Source of the DNA: Levilactobacillus spicheri DSM 15429
Lineage (GTDB): Bacteria; Bacillota; Bacilli; Lactobacillales; Lactobacillaceae
DNA length: 64,000 bases
NCBI RefSeq assembly: GCF_001435095.1
Contig: NZ_AZFC01000001.1
Span: 62,001 to 126,000, forward strand
Direction: 5' to 3'
This document shows positions 24,969-33,066 of this stretch, in pieces (within the stretch, counting starts at the first letter, position 1; every line of letters starts with the position of its first letter). The position numbers and the translations under genes are program-made. The notes under the pieces are model-generated. The model was not told where the DNA came from, did no database searches, and saw nothing but the letters and a program-made list of their open reading frames with translations.

Positions 24969-26532
24969 GGCCCATTCGGACGCCACGAAGGCGGCCACGG
25001 CCCAGGACATCGACCTTTACGAGACGTCCCCCATCACCAGCCTGGACACCGCGAAGGTCACCGACAGCGTCTCGGCCAACCAACTGAGCCAGGTCGGCGA
25101 GGGCCTGTACCGGCTCAACGCCGACAGTCAACCCGTAAACGCCCTGGCCAAAAAGACCACCATTTCTCAGGATGGCAAGCACTACACCATCGACCTGCAC
25201 CGGAACGGCAAGTGGAGCAACGGCCACGCAGTGACGGCGCAGGACTTCGTGTACTCCTGGAGACGGACGCTGAACCCGCAATCCAAATCTGAGTTTACCT
25301 ACCAGTTCGCCAACATCCAAAACGCGACCGCCATTGCGGCGGGCAAGCTCAGTCCCACTAAGTTGGGCGTCCGGGCGTCTGGCAAGTACCAGCTGAAGAT
25401 CACCCTGAGCAAGCCGGCCAGCTACTTCAAGCGCATGATGGCCAGCACCACCTACTACCCGCTCGACCCCACCGCCGTGCAAAAGTACGGCAAGAAGTAC
25501 GGGACGTCGGCCAAGACCACCGTTTACAACGGACCGTACACCATGACCAAGTGGAACGGGACCAGCGAGACCTGGACGCTCGCCAAGAACCCCGACTACC
25601 GCGACAAGCGCGCCATCAAGCTCCAACACCTGAACTACCAGGTCATCAAGTCCACGTCGACGGCCTACAACCTGTACCAGGCTAAGAAGCTCGCGGCCGT
25701 GACCTTAAGCGGTGAGCAGACGCGGCAGAACAAGCACAATCCCGACCTGAAGACCGTCGCCTCCGGGCGCATCGGCTTCATTCAATACAACGAGAAGAAC
25801 CCGTTGACCGCTAATAAGAACCTGCGGACCGCGATCTCGCTGTCCGTGAACCGGGAACAACTGGCCAAGCACGTGCTGCAAAACGGCTCCACGCCGGCCA
25901 CGACCTTTGCCGTCAAGCACATGGCGAAGAACCCGCGGACCGGCGCGGACTTCACCAAGGACGCCACGGTCGCCGGCACGGCCGACTACCAGCCCGCCAA
26001 GGCCCGGGCGCTCTTCAAGCAGGCCCAAAAGCAGCTGGGCAAGTCCAAGATCGCCATCACCCTGATCTGTGGGGACGATGACGCCACCAAGCCCATCGCT
26101 GAATACCTGCAGACGACCGTCAGCAAGAACCTGAAGGGCCTGACCATCAACGTCAAGTCCGTTCCGTTCCCATCCATGCTGAGCGCCGTTTCCAAGGGGA
26201 ACTTCGAGGCCAACCTGACCAGCTGGAGCATGGACTTCGCCGACCCGATCCAGTCACTACAGATCCTGGAATCGACCAACAACTCCAACATGGGCCACTA
26301 CAAGAGTGCCGCCTATGACCAGGCGTTGAACACGGCCGAAGGCGCCGACGCCCTGACCACAGCGGCCCGGTACCACGACCTGGTCACGGCGGCCCGGACG
26401 GCCATGACCGACCAAGCCGTCACGCCCCTCTACGACGCGCGGACCAGCGAACTGGTCAACCCAAAGATCAAAGGCGTCGTGTACAACAAGTTTAATGGCC
26501 AAGCCGATTACCGGACGGCCTACGTCAAGTAA
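24892..26532 (+). CDS. oppA: OppA-like peptide-binding protein
   Basis: 546-residue extracellular solute-binding protein (SBP family 5) that captures oligopeptides. Family segments: LTGEGLYRLN-like QVGEGLYRLNADSQ, HRNGKWSNGHAVTAQDFVYSWRRTL-type region at about 105-130, YNGPYTMTKW, and LTSWSMDFADP near 435. ATG at 24892 has GGAGG 8 nt before it. The N-terminus is a hydrophobic export signal, but no lipobox is visible (the only Cys, in AAICG, lacks the required small residue before it), unlike most Gram-positive OppA proteins. No oppBCDF genes follow, so it must serve a transporter encoded elsewhere. T-box control ties it to amino acid starvation. Confidence 0.92.
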   Translation: MSMINKKTTIAAICGIVLIGGAFAIKAHSDATKAATAQDIDLYETSPITSLDTAKVTDSVSANQLSQVGEGLYRLNADSQPVNALAKKTTISQDGKHYTIDLHRNGKWSNGHAVTAQDFVYSWRRTLNPQSKSEFTYQFANIQNATAIAAGKLSPTKLGVRASGKYQLKITLSKPASYFKRMMASTTYYPLDPTAVQKYGKKYGTSAKTTVYNGPYTMTKWNGTSETWTLAKNPDYRDKRAIKLQHLNYQVIKSTSTAYNLYQAKKLAAVTLSGEQTRQNKHNPDLKTVASGRIGFIQYNEKNPLTANKNLRTAISLSVNREQLAKHVLQNGSTPATTFAVKHMAKNPRTGADFTKDATVAGTADYQPAKARALFKQAQKQLGKSKIAITLICGDDDATKPIAEYLQTTVSKNLKGLTINVKSVPFPSMLSAVSKGNFEANLTSWSMDFADPIQSLQILESTNNSNMGHYKSAAYDQALNTAEGADALTTAARYHDLVTAARTAMTDQAVTPLYDARTSELVNPKIKGVVYNKFNGQADYRTAYVK

Positions 26533-26551
26533 TGACCACCTTATCATAGAA

Positions 26552-26590
26552 GAAACACCCTGCCAAGCATTGACTGGCAGGGTGTTTTTG
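26552..26590 (+). terminator. Terminator of oppA
   Basis: ACACCCTGCCA/TGGCAGGGTGT stem then TTTTT. Confidence 0.9.
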
Positions 26591-26683
26591 ATCAACTGGT
26601 TAATTGCAAAAACAATTCGTCAGGTGTTGATTTTTCTCGATTCGCTTCGCATACTAGAAGAGTCACTAAAGGAGGAATTGGAG

Positions 26684-27107
26684 ATGTCTAAATTAACCAC
26701 CAGCCTCGCCGTCACCACGGGTGTCGCGGCCCTACTCTTACTGGGGGGCCGACCAGCGGACCGCACACGCGACGACCTGGCATGCCGGGGTTCCCAGCGC
26801 GCTACGCGGCACCTGGCAACGCACGGCCTACGCGGGCACTGGCAAGAATCGTTTTTCTTTTAAAACGGGAATCTATTTGACGCGCCGCCACTTCACGGCC
26901 TTCGGGTTGGGGGATCCGTTCGTGTTGAACCACCTGAAGTACCACAAAGTGCGGCACAACGTTTACGCGGTCAAGGGCGTCGAGTACCTCTACTCGCACA
27001 AGGTCAACCACATTCAGCTCGTCAAAATGGGCCACCGCCTCAAGTACAAGATCACCCTGCCCAAGGCCTACCGTAGCAGGTACTCCCCGGCCTATCCCAA
27101 GTACTGA
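26684..27107 (+). pseudogene. Small secreted protein, frameshifted in a G6 tract
   Basis: ATG at 26684 follows AAGGAGG and starts a signal peptide (MSKLTTSLAVTTGVAALLLL). At the GGGGGG run (26743-26748) the frame breaks; reading one G fewer continues as GADQRTAHATTWHAGVPSALRGTW and on to a normal stop at 27107, giving a signal-cleavage site after AHA and a mature protein of about 105 residues. The mature part begins like the small TWH..P..LRGTW surface proteins common in lactobacilli. One extra G thus inactivates it, unless it is slippage, phase variation or a sequencing error. Confidence 0.7.
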
Positions 27108-27136
27108 CCCCACAAAAAAACTGGAGGAGAAGTTAC

Positions 27137-27538
27137 ATGAAAAAATGGTTTCTAAGCCTCACCGTCATCGCACTGGGCACGGCGGGTCTCTTCGCGCCGA
27201 CGTCCGCAAGCGCCAAGACGACCTACCTGCCCCGCACGATTCGTCACCACACGTTCTACCGCCTGACCGACGGCGCCCAGGGCGGGCTCCACGACAAGAC
27301 CACCTTCACCGGCAACCGGATGCGGGTCGGCCACTGGACCTGGCGCCTCACCCACGTGCGCAAGCAGAATGCCAAGACCTACTTCGCCACGCTCCACTAC
27401 ACGAAGAAGCGCGCCGAACCCATCAAGATCAAGGTCTTCAGCGCCAAGCATTTCGACTTCGTACCCAAACACATCCTGCACCTCAAGGGAGCTTACACGG
27501 GCAACGAACAGTACGGTGCCACAATCTTTAAGCGCTAA
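27137..27538 (+). CDS. Small secreted basic protein
   Basis: 133 residues with signal peptide (MKKWFLSLTVIALGTAGLFA, cleavage near SASA at residue 26) and a very basic mature part rich in His, Lys, Arg and Thr. It follows the frameshifted secreted gene by 30 bp and has GGAGGAG upstream, so the two are probably cotranscribed. The mature chain looks like a single beta-rich domain (VGHWTWRLTHVRKQNAKTYF). No known function. Confidence 0.75.
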   Translation: MKKWFLSLTVIALGTAGLFAPTSASAKTTYLPRTIRHHTFYRLTDGAQGGLHDKTTFTGNRMRVGHWTWRLTHVRKQNAKTYFATLHYTKKRAEPIKIKVFSAKHFDFVPKHILHLKGAYTGNEQYGATIFKR

Positions 27539-27548
27539 AATAGCTATC

Positions 27549-27589
27549 AGAAAAGGCCGCTTTCCCGTCACAGGAAAACGACCTTTTCG
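27549..27589. terminator. Bidirectional terminator
   Basis: Imperfect stem with AGAAAAGG and CCTTTTC outer arms between convergent genes. Confidence 0.65.
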
Positions 27590-27602
27590 CTATCTATTAA
27601 CT

Positions 27603-28706
27603 TTAATCTAATCCTTGGAAGTGCCGGCTGTAGGCGTCCACACCCTTCATGGCCTGGGCCACGTCATCGGGACTCACCGTAAACGGCATCTGCTTCATGG
27701 TGTCTTCTGGTGAAGTGGCCTGTTGCCCGACCTTTAAGAGGTCTTCATCGGAGACGTCCGCCAAGTGCAGGTCCTTGAAGGTCGTTGGCAGACCTAGTTG
27801 CAGGTCAAAGGTCAGGTACTTCTCGAAACGTTCCTTGTCGGCGCCCTCCAAGAAGAGCTGGGTCAACGTCCCGAAGGCCACCTTTTCCCCGTGAGTCATG
27901 TCGTGCACCGGCCCATGTAAGGCGGTCAGGCCATCGTGGATGGCGTGGGCGGCGGCTAAGCCCCCACTTTCAAAGCCCAACCCACTCATCAGCGTGTTGG
28001 CTTCCACGATCTTATCCAGCGCCTTGGTCACCGCGTGGCTCTTGACCGACGTCAGGGCCTCCAATCCATACTTGAACAGGGTCTCTTCACACTTGGTGGC
28101 GATGGCGTTGCCCACCAACGTCTGTTGGGCGCCCAGCATAGTCTGGTTGTGTCCCTGAGCGACCGCTTGGGCTTCCACGTTGGTCGCCAAGGCGTCAGCG
28201 ATCCCCGAGGCCAGCAAGCGTGCCGGCGCCCCGGCGACCACGGCCGTGTCGACCAGAACCAGGTCCGGGTTCTTAGCGTAGAACCGGTACTTTTCGAAGG
28301 CCCCGTCGTCCGTGTAGAGCACGGATAACCGGGAACATGGCGCGTCGGTGGAGGCCAACGTCGGCAGGATCGCCACGCTGATGTGCAGGTCGTCGGCAAT
28401 TGCCTTGGCACTGTCGAGCGTCTTCCCCCCGCCCAACGCGATGATCAGGTCGGCACCGAAGTCCTTGCCAATCTCGTCGACCCGGTTGATTTCATTCTCG
28501 GAGGCTTCCCCGCGGAACTGGACCTTCTTAACGGCTAACCCATTTTTGGTGAGGTAGTCGATGTAATCGTTTCCAACAATCTTCAACACAACGGTATCCG
28601 CCAATACCAAGGCCTTGCTTCCCAGCCGTTCGATGTACTGGTAACTATCCTGGAGCGCGTGAATCCCTTGAACGTATGTCGCTGGACTTCCGAAAATACT
28701 TGTCAT
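27603..28706 (-). CDS. gldA: Glycerol dehydrogenase
   Basis: 367-residue iron-type alcohol dehydrogenase family member oxidising glycerol to dihydroxyacetone with NAD. Seen are the nucleotide-binding ALGGGKTLDSAKAIAD, the PTLASTDAPCSRLSVLY segment, and the metal ligands Asp in LASGIADALAT and His in AAHAIHDGL and GPVHDMTHGEKVAFG. ATG at 28706 is preferred over an earlier in-frame TTG because AAGGAG sits 9 nt upstream. A DeoR-type gene precedes it on the same strand, separated by a terminator, and a cre-like box lies at 28744-28754, so control by sugar status is likely. Confidence 0.95.
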   Translation of the reverse strand: MTSIFGSPATYVQGIHALQDSYQYIERLGSKALVLADTVVLKIVGNDYIDYLTKNGLAVKKVQFRGEASENEINRVDEIGKDFGADLIIALGGGKTLDSAKAIADDLHISVAILPTLASTDAPCSRLSVLYTDDGAFEKYRFYAKNPDLVLVDTAVVAGAPARLLASGIADALATNVEAQAVAQGHNQTMLGAQQTLVGNAIATKCEETLFKYGLEALTSVKSHAVTKALDKIVEANTLMSGLGFESGGLAAAHAIHDGLTALHGPVHDMTHGEKVAFGTLTQLFLEGADKERFEKYLTFDLQLGLPTTFKDLHLADVSDEDLLKVGQQATSPEDTMKQMPFTVSPDDVAQAMKGVDAYSRHFQGLD

Positions 28707-28743
28707 GGTCAAAAACTCCTTTAGGTTTAGTCTCCGTGAAATT

Positions 28744-28754
28744 GAAACGCTTTC
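28744..28754 (-). promoter_or_regulatory. cre-like site upstream of gldA
   Basis: GAAAGCGTTTC on the minus strand; the core fits CcpA sites although the outer bases do not. About 40 bp before the start codon. Confidence 0.4.
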
Positions 28755-28805
28755 GCCTTACGAAACCTATTATAGTTTCGTTCGATAGATAATTCAATAG
28801 TGAAC

Positions 28806-28836
28806 AAGAAAAAAAGGTCCCCCAATTCGGGGAACC
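28806..28836 (-). terminator. Terminator of the DeoR gene
   Basis: GGTTCCCC/GGGGGACC stem then a run of seven T on the minus strand. Confidence 0.8.
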
Positions 28837-28848
28837 CGTTACTTGATT

Positions 28849-29595
28849 TCAAACCAACTGCAACGTCGTTTGGGCCCGTAAGTCGCGGGCCACGGCGTCC
28901 GACAGGGAGTCGTCGGTGATCACCCGGTCGACTTCGTTCAGGGCAAACTGATGCATCAGACTGGCGCCCTGAAACTTGCTGCTGTCCGTGAGCACGGTCA
29001 CCGTTTCCGCCCGGCGCGCCATGGCCTGCGCCACTTCATTGCGCATGATGTCCCGACTGGAAAAGCCATTGGCGTGATCGTACCCGTCCGTCCCCACAAA
29101 CAACTGGGCCACGTGGAAGGCCGTCAGCATCTGCTGGGTCAGCGGCCCGACCACCACCTGTGCGGTCCCCTGATAACGGCCCCCCAACACGAACACAGCG
29201 AGCGTCGGGTAATTAGCCACGTAATCCGCGATGTAGTATGAATTGGTCACGATGGTCACGTGCTTGCCCTGCTCACCCAGGGTGGCCGCCAGCAACGCGC
29301 AGGCCGACCCCGACTCGATCATGATGGTCGCCCCGTCCGCCACCAGGTCGGCCGCGGCCCGGGCGATGCGGCTCTTCGCCTCGTAATGCTGCGCCAACCG
29401 GTAGTTCAGATTATCGGGATTGTTGACTACGGCGAACCCGTGTTGCCGCCGCAGGAGTCCCTGGTCCTCCAGGGTGGTCAGGTCCTTGCGCACCGTGACC
29501 ACTGAGACCCGTAACTGCCGGGCCAGCTCGGTCACCGCGACCTTGCGTTGCCGATTGACCACCTTTAAAATTTCCTCGAGCCGTGAATTGAGCAT
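28849..29595 (-). CDS. DeoR-family transcriptional regulator
   Basis: 248-residue DeoR/GlpR-type regulator. N-terminal helix-turn-helix (VAVTELARQLRVSVVTVRKDLTTLE, about 20-44) and C-terminal sugar-phosphate-sensing domain with ESGSACALLAATL, FVGTDGYDHANGFSSRD and VLTDSSKF. ATG at 29595 is preceded by GAGGAA; the longer frame to 29664 crosses the likely promoter. It sits between gldA and a divergent zinc alcohol dehydrogenase, so either may be its target; the effector is presumably a sugar or polyol phosphate. Confidence 0.9.
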   Translation of the reverse strand: MLNSRLEEILKVVNRQRKVAVTELARQLRVSVVTVRKDLTTLEDQGLLRRQHGFAVVNNPDNLNYRLAQHYEAKSRIARAAADLVADGATIMIESGSACALLAATLGEQGKHVTIVTNSYYIADYVANYPTLAVFVLGGRYQGTAQVVVGPLTQQMLTAFHVAQLFVGTDGYDHANGFSSRDIMRNEVAQAMARRAETVTVLTDSSKFQGASLMHQFALNEVDRVITDDSLSDAVARDLRAQTTLQLV

Positions 29596-29812
29596 GGCGG
29601 GTTCCTCGCTTTCGTCCGTAAAAGATTTTTCTTCGTTCGGTATCAGATTGATTTTAGTGTACACCGCTCCCCCGCTAACGGCAACGTCCCCGTGCCCGAC
29701 TAATTAGCGGCAACAACCTTGTTTGGTGAAAATTATTTTGCCACAACCATCAGTAGACGTCAGCCCCGAGATATAGGGGAATTTCACCCGCTTAGGGCCC
29801 TGAATGCTCCTT

Positions 29813-29856
29813 TGAAAGCGCTTGCAATTAAATCAAACTGTGTGATAATAATCACG
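29813..29856 (+). promoter_or_regulatory. adh promoter with cre and Rex-like sites
   Basis: Perfect cre TGAAAGCGCTTGCA (29813-29826) overlaps -35 TTGCAA (29822-29827); 16 bp on, -10 GATAAT (29844-29849) lies inside TGTGATAATAATCACG (29841-29856), which matches the Rex pattern TGTGA-N6-TCACA at 9 of 10 arm positions. Confidence 0.65.
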
Positions 29857-29890
29857 TAATCTACATATTCTAAAACGAGGTGTGTCTCTC

Positions 29891-31012
29891 ATGAAAATTA
29901 AAGCTGCAGTGGTTGAAAAACAGAATGCTGATTTTGAAATTCGGGACGACGTGGAATTGGCCGAACTCGGGGCGGACGACTTACAGGTCCACATGGTCGC
30001 GAGCGGGATCTGTCACTCCGACGAAGCACTCCGAATCGGGGACGCCGTCATTGACTACCCCATCGTTTTAGGCCATGAAGGTGCTGGCATCGTCGAAAAG
30101 GTCGGCCCCGAAGTCACCCAATTTCAACCCGGGGACCACGTGGTCTTGAGCTTCTACGCCTGCGGGAACTGCAAGAGCTGTCTCGAAGGCATGCCGACGC
30201 AGTGTGAAAACTACGCGGCCAACAACCTTTCCGGGACCCGGCCCGACGGCAGTGCCCACTTCACCGAAAACGGCCACAAGGTCGCCGACATGTTCGACCA
30301 AAGCTCCTTCACCACGACCACGGTGGTCCGGGAACGGAACGCCGTGAAGGTCGACAAGGACCTCGACTTACGAAAGCTCGGCCCGCTGGGGTGCGGCTAC
30401 GTGACCGGTTCCGGCACCGTCCTGAACACCCTGCAACCCCGTCCCGGTGAGACCATCGCCGTCTTCGGGACCGGGGCCGTGGGCTTAGCCGCCATGATGG
30501 CCGGCAAGATCTCCGGCTGCACCAAGGTCATCGGGATCGACATCGTCGACGACCGCTTAGCACTGGCGAAGGAACTCGGCGCGACCGACGTCATCAATAG
30601 CCAGAACACCGACGTTGTCAAAGCCGTCCAAGACCTGACCGGTGGCCGGGGCGTCGACTACGCGGTCGACACCACCGGGGTCACCAAGGTCATGGAAGAC
30701 TCCATCAAGGTCCTGGCCCAGGGTGGTACCACGGCCACGATTGCCGTAACGCCCAACCACACCGACGTCGACACCTGGAACGACCTGTGTGTCAACGACA
30801 AGAAGATTGTCGGCGTCAACATGGGCGACTCGATCCCGCAAGTCGACATTCCCCGGTTGATCGACTTCTACAAGGCCGGCCAATTCGACTTTGACAAGAC
30901 CGAAAAGTTCTACAAGTTCAGCGACATCAACCAGGCCAACGCCGACTCCCGTTCCGGGAAGACCATCAAGCCGGTTCTGATCATCGATGACACGTATCAA
31001 CCCGGGAAATAA
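29891..31012 (+). CDS. Zinc-dependent alcohol dehydrogenase
   Basis: 373-residue medium-chain dehydrogenase of the aryl-alcohol/class III-like type. Catalytic zinc ligands are in GICHSDE (Cys) and GHEGAGIVEKVG (His, Glu), structural zinc ligands in CGNCKSCLEGMPTQC, and the third catalytic Cys in GPLGCGYVTGSG. The NAD site is FGTGAVGLAAM with Asp in IGIDIVDDRL, pointing to NAD rather than NADP. ATG at 29891 follows GAGGTG; an in-frame start nine bases earlier is weaker. The cre and Rex-like boxes suggest repression when good sugars are present and induction at high NADH, consistent with aldehyde reduction to regenerate NAD. Confidence 0.93.
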   Translation: MKIKAAVVEKQNADFEIRDDVELAELGADDLQVHMVASGICHSDEALRIGDAVIDYPIVLGHEGAGIVEKVGPEVTQFQPGDHVVLSFYACGNCKSCLEGMPTQCENYAANNLSGTRPDGSAHFTENGHKVADMFDQSSFTTTTVVRERNAVKVDKDLDLRKLGPLGCGYVTGSGTVLNTLQPRPGETIAVFGTGAVGLAAMMAGKISGCTKVIGIDIVDDRLALAKELGATDVINSQNTDVVKAVQDLTGGRGVDYAVDTTGVTKVMEDSIKVLAQGGTTATIAVTPNHTDVDTWNDLCVNDKKIVGVNMGDSIPQVDIPRLIDFYKAGQFDFDKTEKFYKFSDINQANADSRSGKTIKPVLIIDDTYQPGK

Positions 31013-31041
31013 TTCCCTTTACGAATCCCAGCTTATCTGCT

Positions 31042-31072
31042 CAAAAAGTCTCCCCCGTGGGAGGCTTTTTTT
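31042..31072 (+). terminator. Terminator of the alcohol dehydrogenase gene
   Basis: AAAAAGTCTCCC/GGGAGGCTTTTTTT stem. Confidence 0.88.
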
Positions 31073-31149
31073 GATTGGCTGAACCATCCACCACGTGAAG
31101 AATTTGGTATAATCAAGCTAACAAGACGGAGGAAAGAAGGCTGAACGCC

Positions 31150-31923
31150 ATGCGGAAGGGATTCGTCTGGCGCATCATTGGCGGCATCTTATTCGGATTA
31201 AGCAGTTTGACCGGCGCAGCGGCGGCCCCGGTCGTCCACGACGGGGCGCACCTGCTGACGCCGCAACAGCGCACGACCATCGAAACGACCAATCAGAACT
31301 GGACGACCACGCGGCAACGACCGCAACTCTGGGTCTACACCTACGCGCGCCTATCGGACAGCGCTCTGAGCGGCTTTGATTACGACCAGCCCTTCTATAC
31401 GCCGGGAAACGATCTGGTCGATCGGCTCTTCACCCGGATTGCCGAAGAGGAATCCGGCGTGACCGACCCTAGTGACTGGGCCGTGACCAGCCGGGTCAAT
31501 CGCCTGCACCACCGCGTTTCCGTGATCATGGTCTTCCCCGACCACGGCTGGCACACGGTGATCACCCCCTCCGACGACCTGCTCGGCAGCATGTCGGACC
31601 TGGAACAGTGGTGGATCACCCAGCGGCTCCCCAACCAACAGGGGACCGGCCGTTCGGCGATGACCTTCTTCAACCGGTATTCCCGCTTCGTCGGGCACCA
31701 CGTGGCGAACGCCAAGACCATTAAACCGGGCATGAGCGCCGACCTCTTGTCGTTTTTGATTCTCCTGCCGTTCATGCTGTGGGGCCTCATCCACTTCATC
31801 CGCAACTTCCATAACATCACCTTCTCGTCCGGACCCTACGACGATTACGGTGCCTGGAACGCCTACTGGTTCGGCCGGTGGATGGGCGGCGACCACAGCC
31901 ATCACGGGGGCCCGTGGTCCTAA
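31150..31923 (+). CDS. TPM-domain membrane protein
   Basis: 257 residues. Signal peptide to about residue 26 (SSLTGAAAAP), an extracytoplasmic TPM/YgcG-like domain (about 28-190) starting VVHDGAHLLTPQQRTTIE and containing VSVIMVFPDHGWH, then one membrane helix (LLSFLILLPFMLWGLIHFI, about 197-217) and a His/Gly-rich tail. TPM domains occur in proteins implicated in photosystem repair and membrane stress; in lactobacilli their role is not known. GAAGG upstream of the ATG. Monocistronic. Confidence 0.78.
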   Translation: MRKGFVWRIIGGILFGLSSLTGAAAAPVVHDGAHLLTPQQRTTIETTNQNWTTTRQRPQLWVYTYARLSDSALSGFDYDQPFYTPGNDLVDRLFTRIAEEESGVTDPSDWAVTSRVNRLHHRVSVIMVFPDHGWHTVITPSDDLLGSMSDLEQWWITQRLPNQQGTGRSAMTFFNRYSRFVGHHVANAKTIKPGMSADLLSFLILLPFMLWGLIHFIRNFHNITFSSGPYDDYGAWNAYWFGRWMGGDHSHHGGPWS

Positions 31924-31948
31924 TTGAAACGCCGTTTTCCCACGACAA

Positions 31949-31997
31949 GAGGAACGGATCTCGGGTAGATTGACGGTCGAGATTCGGTCCTTTTTAT
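31949..31997 (+). terminator. Terminator of the TPM gene
   Basis: GGAACGGATCTCG/CGAGATTCGGTCC stem then TTTTT. Confidence 0.8.
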
Positions 31998-32078
31998 ATT
32001 TCCCAGGAAATTAAAAATACCCCTTGCTCGTCACGCGGCGTCATCAGGTATACCTAGACTCAGGAGGTGAAGTCATCC

Positions 32079-32798
32079 ATGTCAACCTATTCAACGGGGG
32101 AACTGGCCAAGCTGGCCCACGTGTCGATCCGCACGCTGCAATACTACGATCAACGTGGGCTTCTCAAACCGGCGACCCTCACCGCGGCGGGGCGCCGGCA
32201 ATACGACGAAGCCGACTACGACCGCTTGCAGCTGATTCTCCTACTTAAGGAGATGGGCCTCTCTCTGGCGGCGATTCACCAAATCATCACCAGTGACCAC
32301 GGTAACCAGACGTTGGCGCTGTTGCTCGACCAACAGGCGGCGCAATTGACCGCCGAGCAGGCCACGACCGCTGACCGATTGGACCGCATCGCGGCCATTC
32401 GCCACCGGCTGCCCAGCGCAACCACCCACCCGTTAACTTCTAAAACGGACATGGATCAGCTCATGTTAGCTAAAACTGCTTTGACTCGGGTCCACCAACG
32501 CTTACTGGTCTTCGGTATCCTCATCGACGCCATCGAACTCAGCGCCTTCATTTACGGGATTTTTTCCGGCCACTGGTGGCCGTTCGCCGGCGCTATTCTG
32601 GTCGCCATCGTGCTCGCCTTGGGCGCCGTTCACTGGTACCTGCAAGCCGTCAACTACGTATGCCCAAACTGTCAGGCCGAATTCAAGCCCACCTACTGGG
32701 TAGCCTTCTGGTCCCGGCACACGCCCAAGGCCCGCAAGCTGACCTGTCCCCACTGCCACCAAACGAACTTCTGCGTGGAAGTCTACGATCAGCATTAA
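32079..32798 (+). CDS. MerR-type regulator fused to membrane helices and zinc ribbon
   Basis: 239 residues in an unusual order: MerR DNA-binding domain (STGELAKLAHVSIRTLQYYDQRGLL, 5-29, through about 75), coiled helix (about 85-115), two membrane helices (about 145-165 and 170-192) and a C-terminal zinc ribbon with CPNC (about 200) and CPHC (about 227). It should therefore be a membrane-tethered transcription factor with its ribbon in the cytoplasm. ATG at 32079 is preceded by AGGAGGTGA at 8 nt; an in-frame GTG twelve bases earlier overlaps that site. Target and signal unknown. Confidence 0.85.
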   Translation: MSTYSTGELAKLAHVSIRTLQYYDQRGLLKPATLTAAGRRQYDEADYDRLQLILLLKEMGLSLAAIHQIITSDHGNQTLALLLDQQAAQLTAEQATTADRLDRIAAIRHRLPSATTHPLTSKTDMDQLMLAKTALTRVHQRLLVFGILIDAIELSAFIYGIFSGHWWPFAGAILVAIVLALGAVHWYLQAVNYVCPNCQAEFKPTYWVAFWSRHTPKARKLTCPHCHQTNFCVEVYDQH

Positions 32799-32806
32799 GC
32801 TAAAAA

Positions 32807-32848
32807 CGACGACTCGTCTGGTTTCATTCAGACGGGTCGTCATTTTTC
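32807..32848 (+). terminator. Terminator
   Basis: GACGACTCGTCTG/CAGACGGGTCGTC stem then TTTTT. Confidence 0.88.
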
Positions 32849-33002
32849 GGTGGAAATACAACCCGGGTTATTCCCGGTAACCTAGTCCCCCAATCGATTG
32901 ACTCAAAATTCAATTGATCATCCAAACAACCACCCCACTTGTCCATTTACCACCCCTCGCCATTTCCCCATCGTCCTCCCAGACAACCGTCCCCGTCCGC
33001 GG

Positions 33003-33043
33003 TATACTTAACCTAATCGTTTAGGGGCAACACGATAGATCGT
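33003..33043 (+). promoter_or_regulatory. pnuC promoter with two small dyads
   Basis: -10 TATACT (33003-33008) is followed by CCTAATCGTTTAGG (33012-33025) and ACGATAGATCGT (33032-33043), both palindromic. They cover the start point and leader, as expected for a repressor responding to NAD precursors. Confidence 0.45.
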
Positions 33044-33066
33044 TATTTTGGGAGGAAACAATACAT

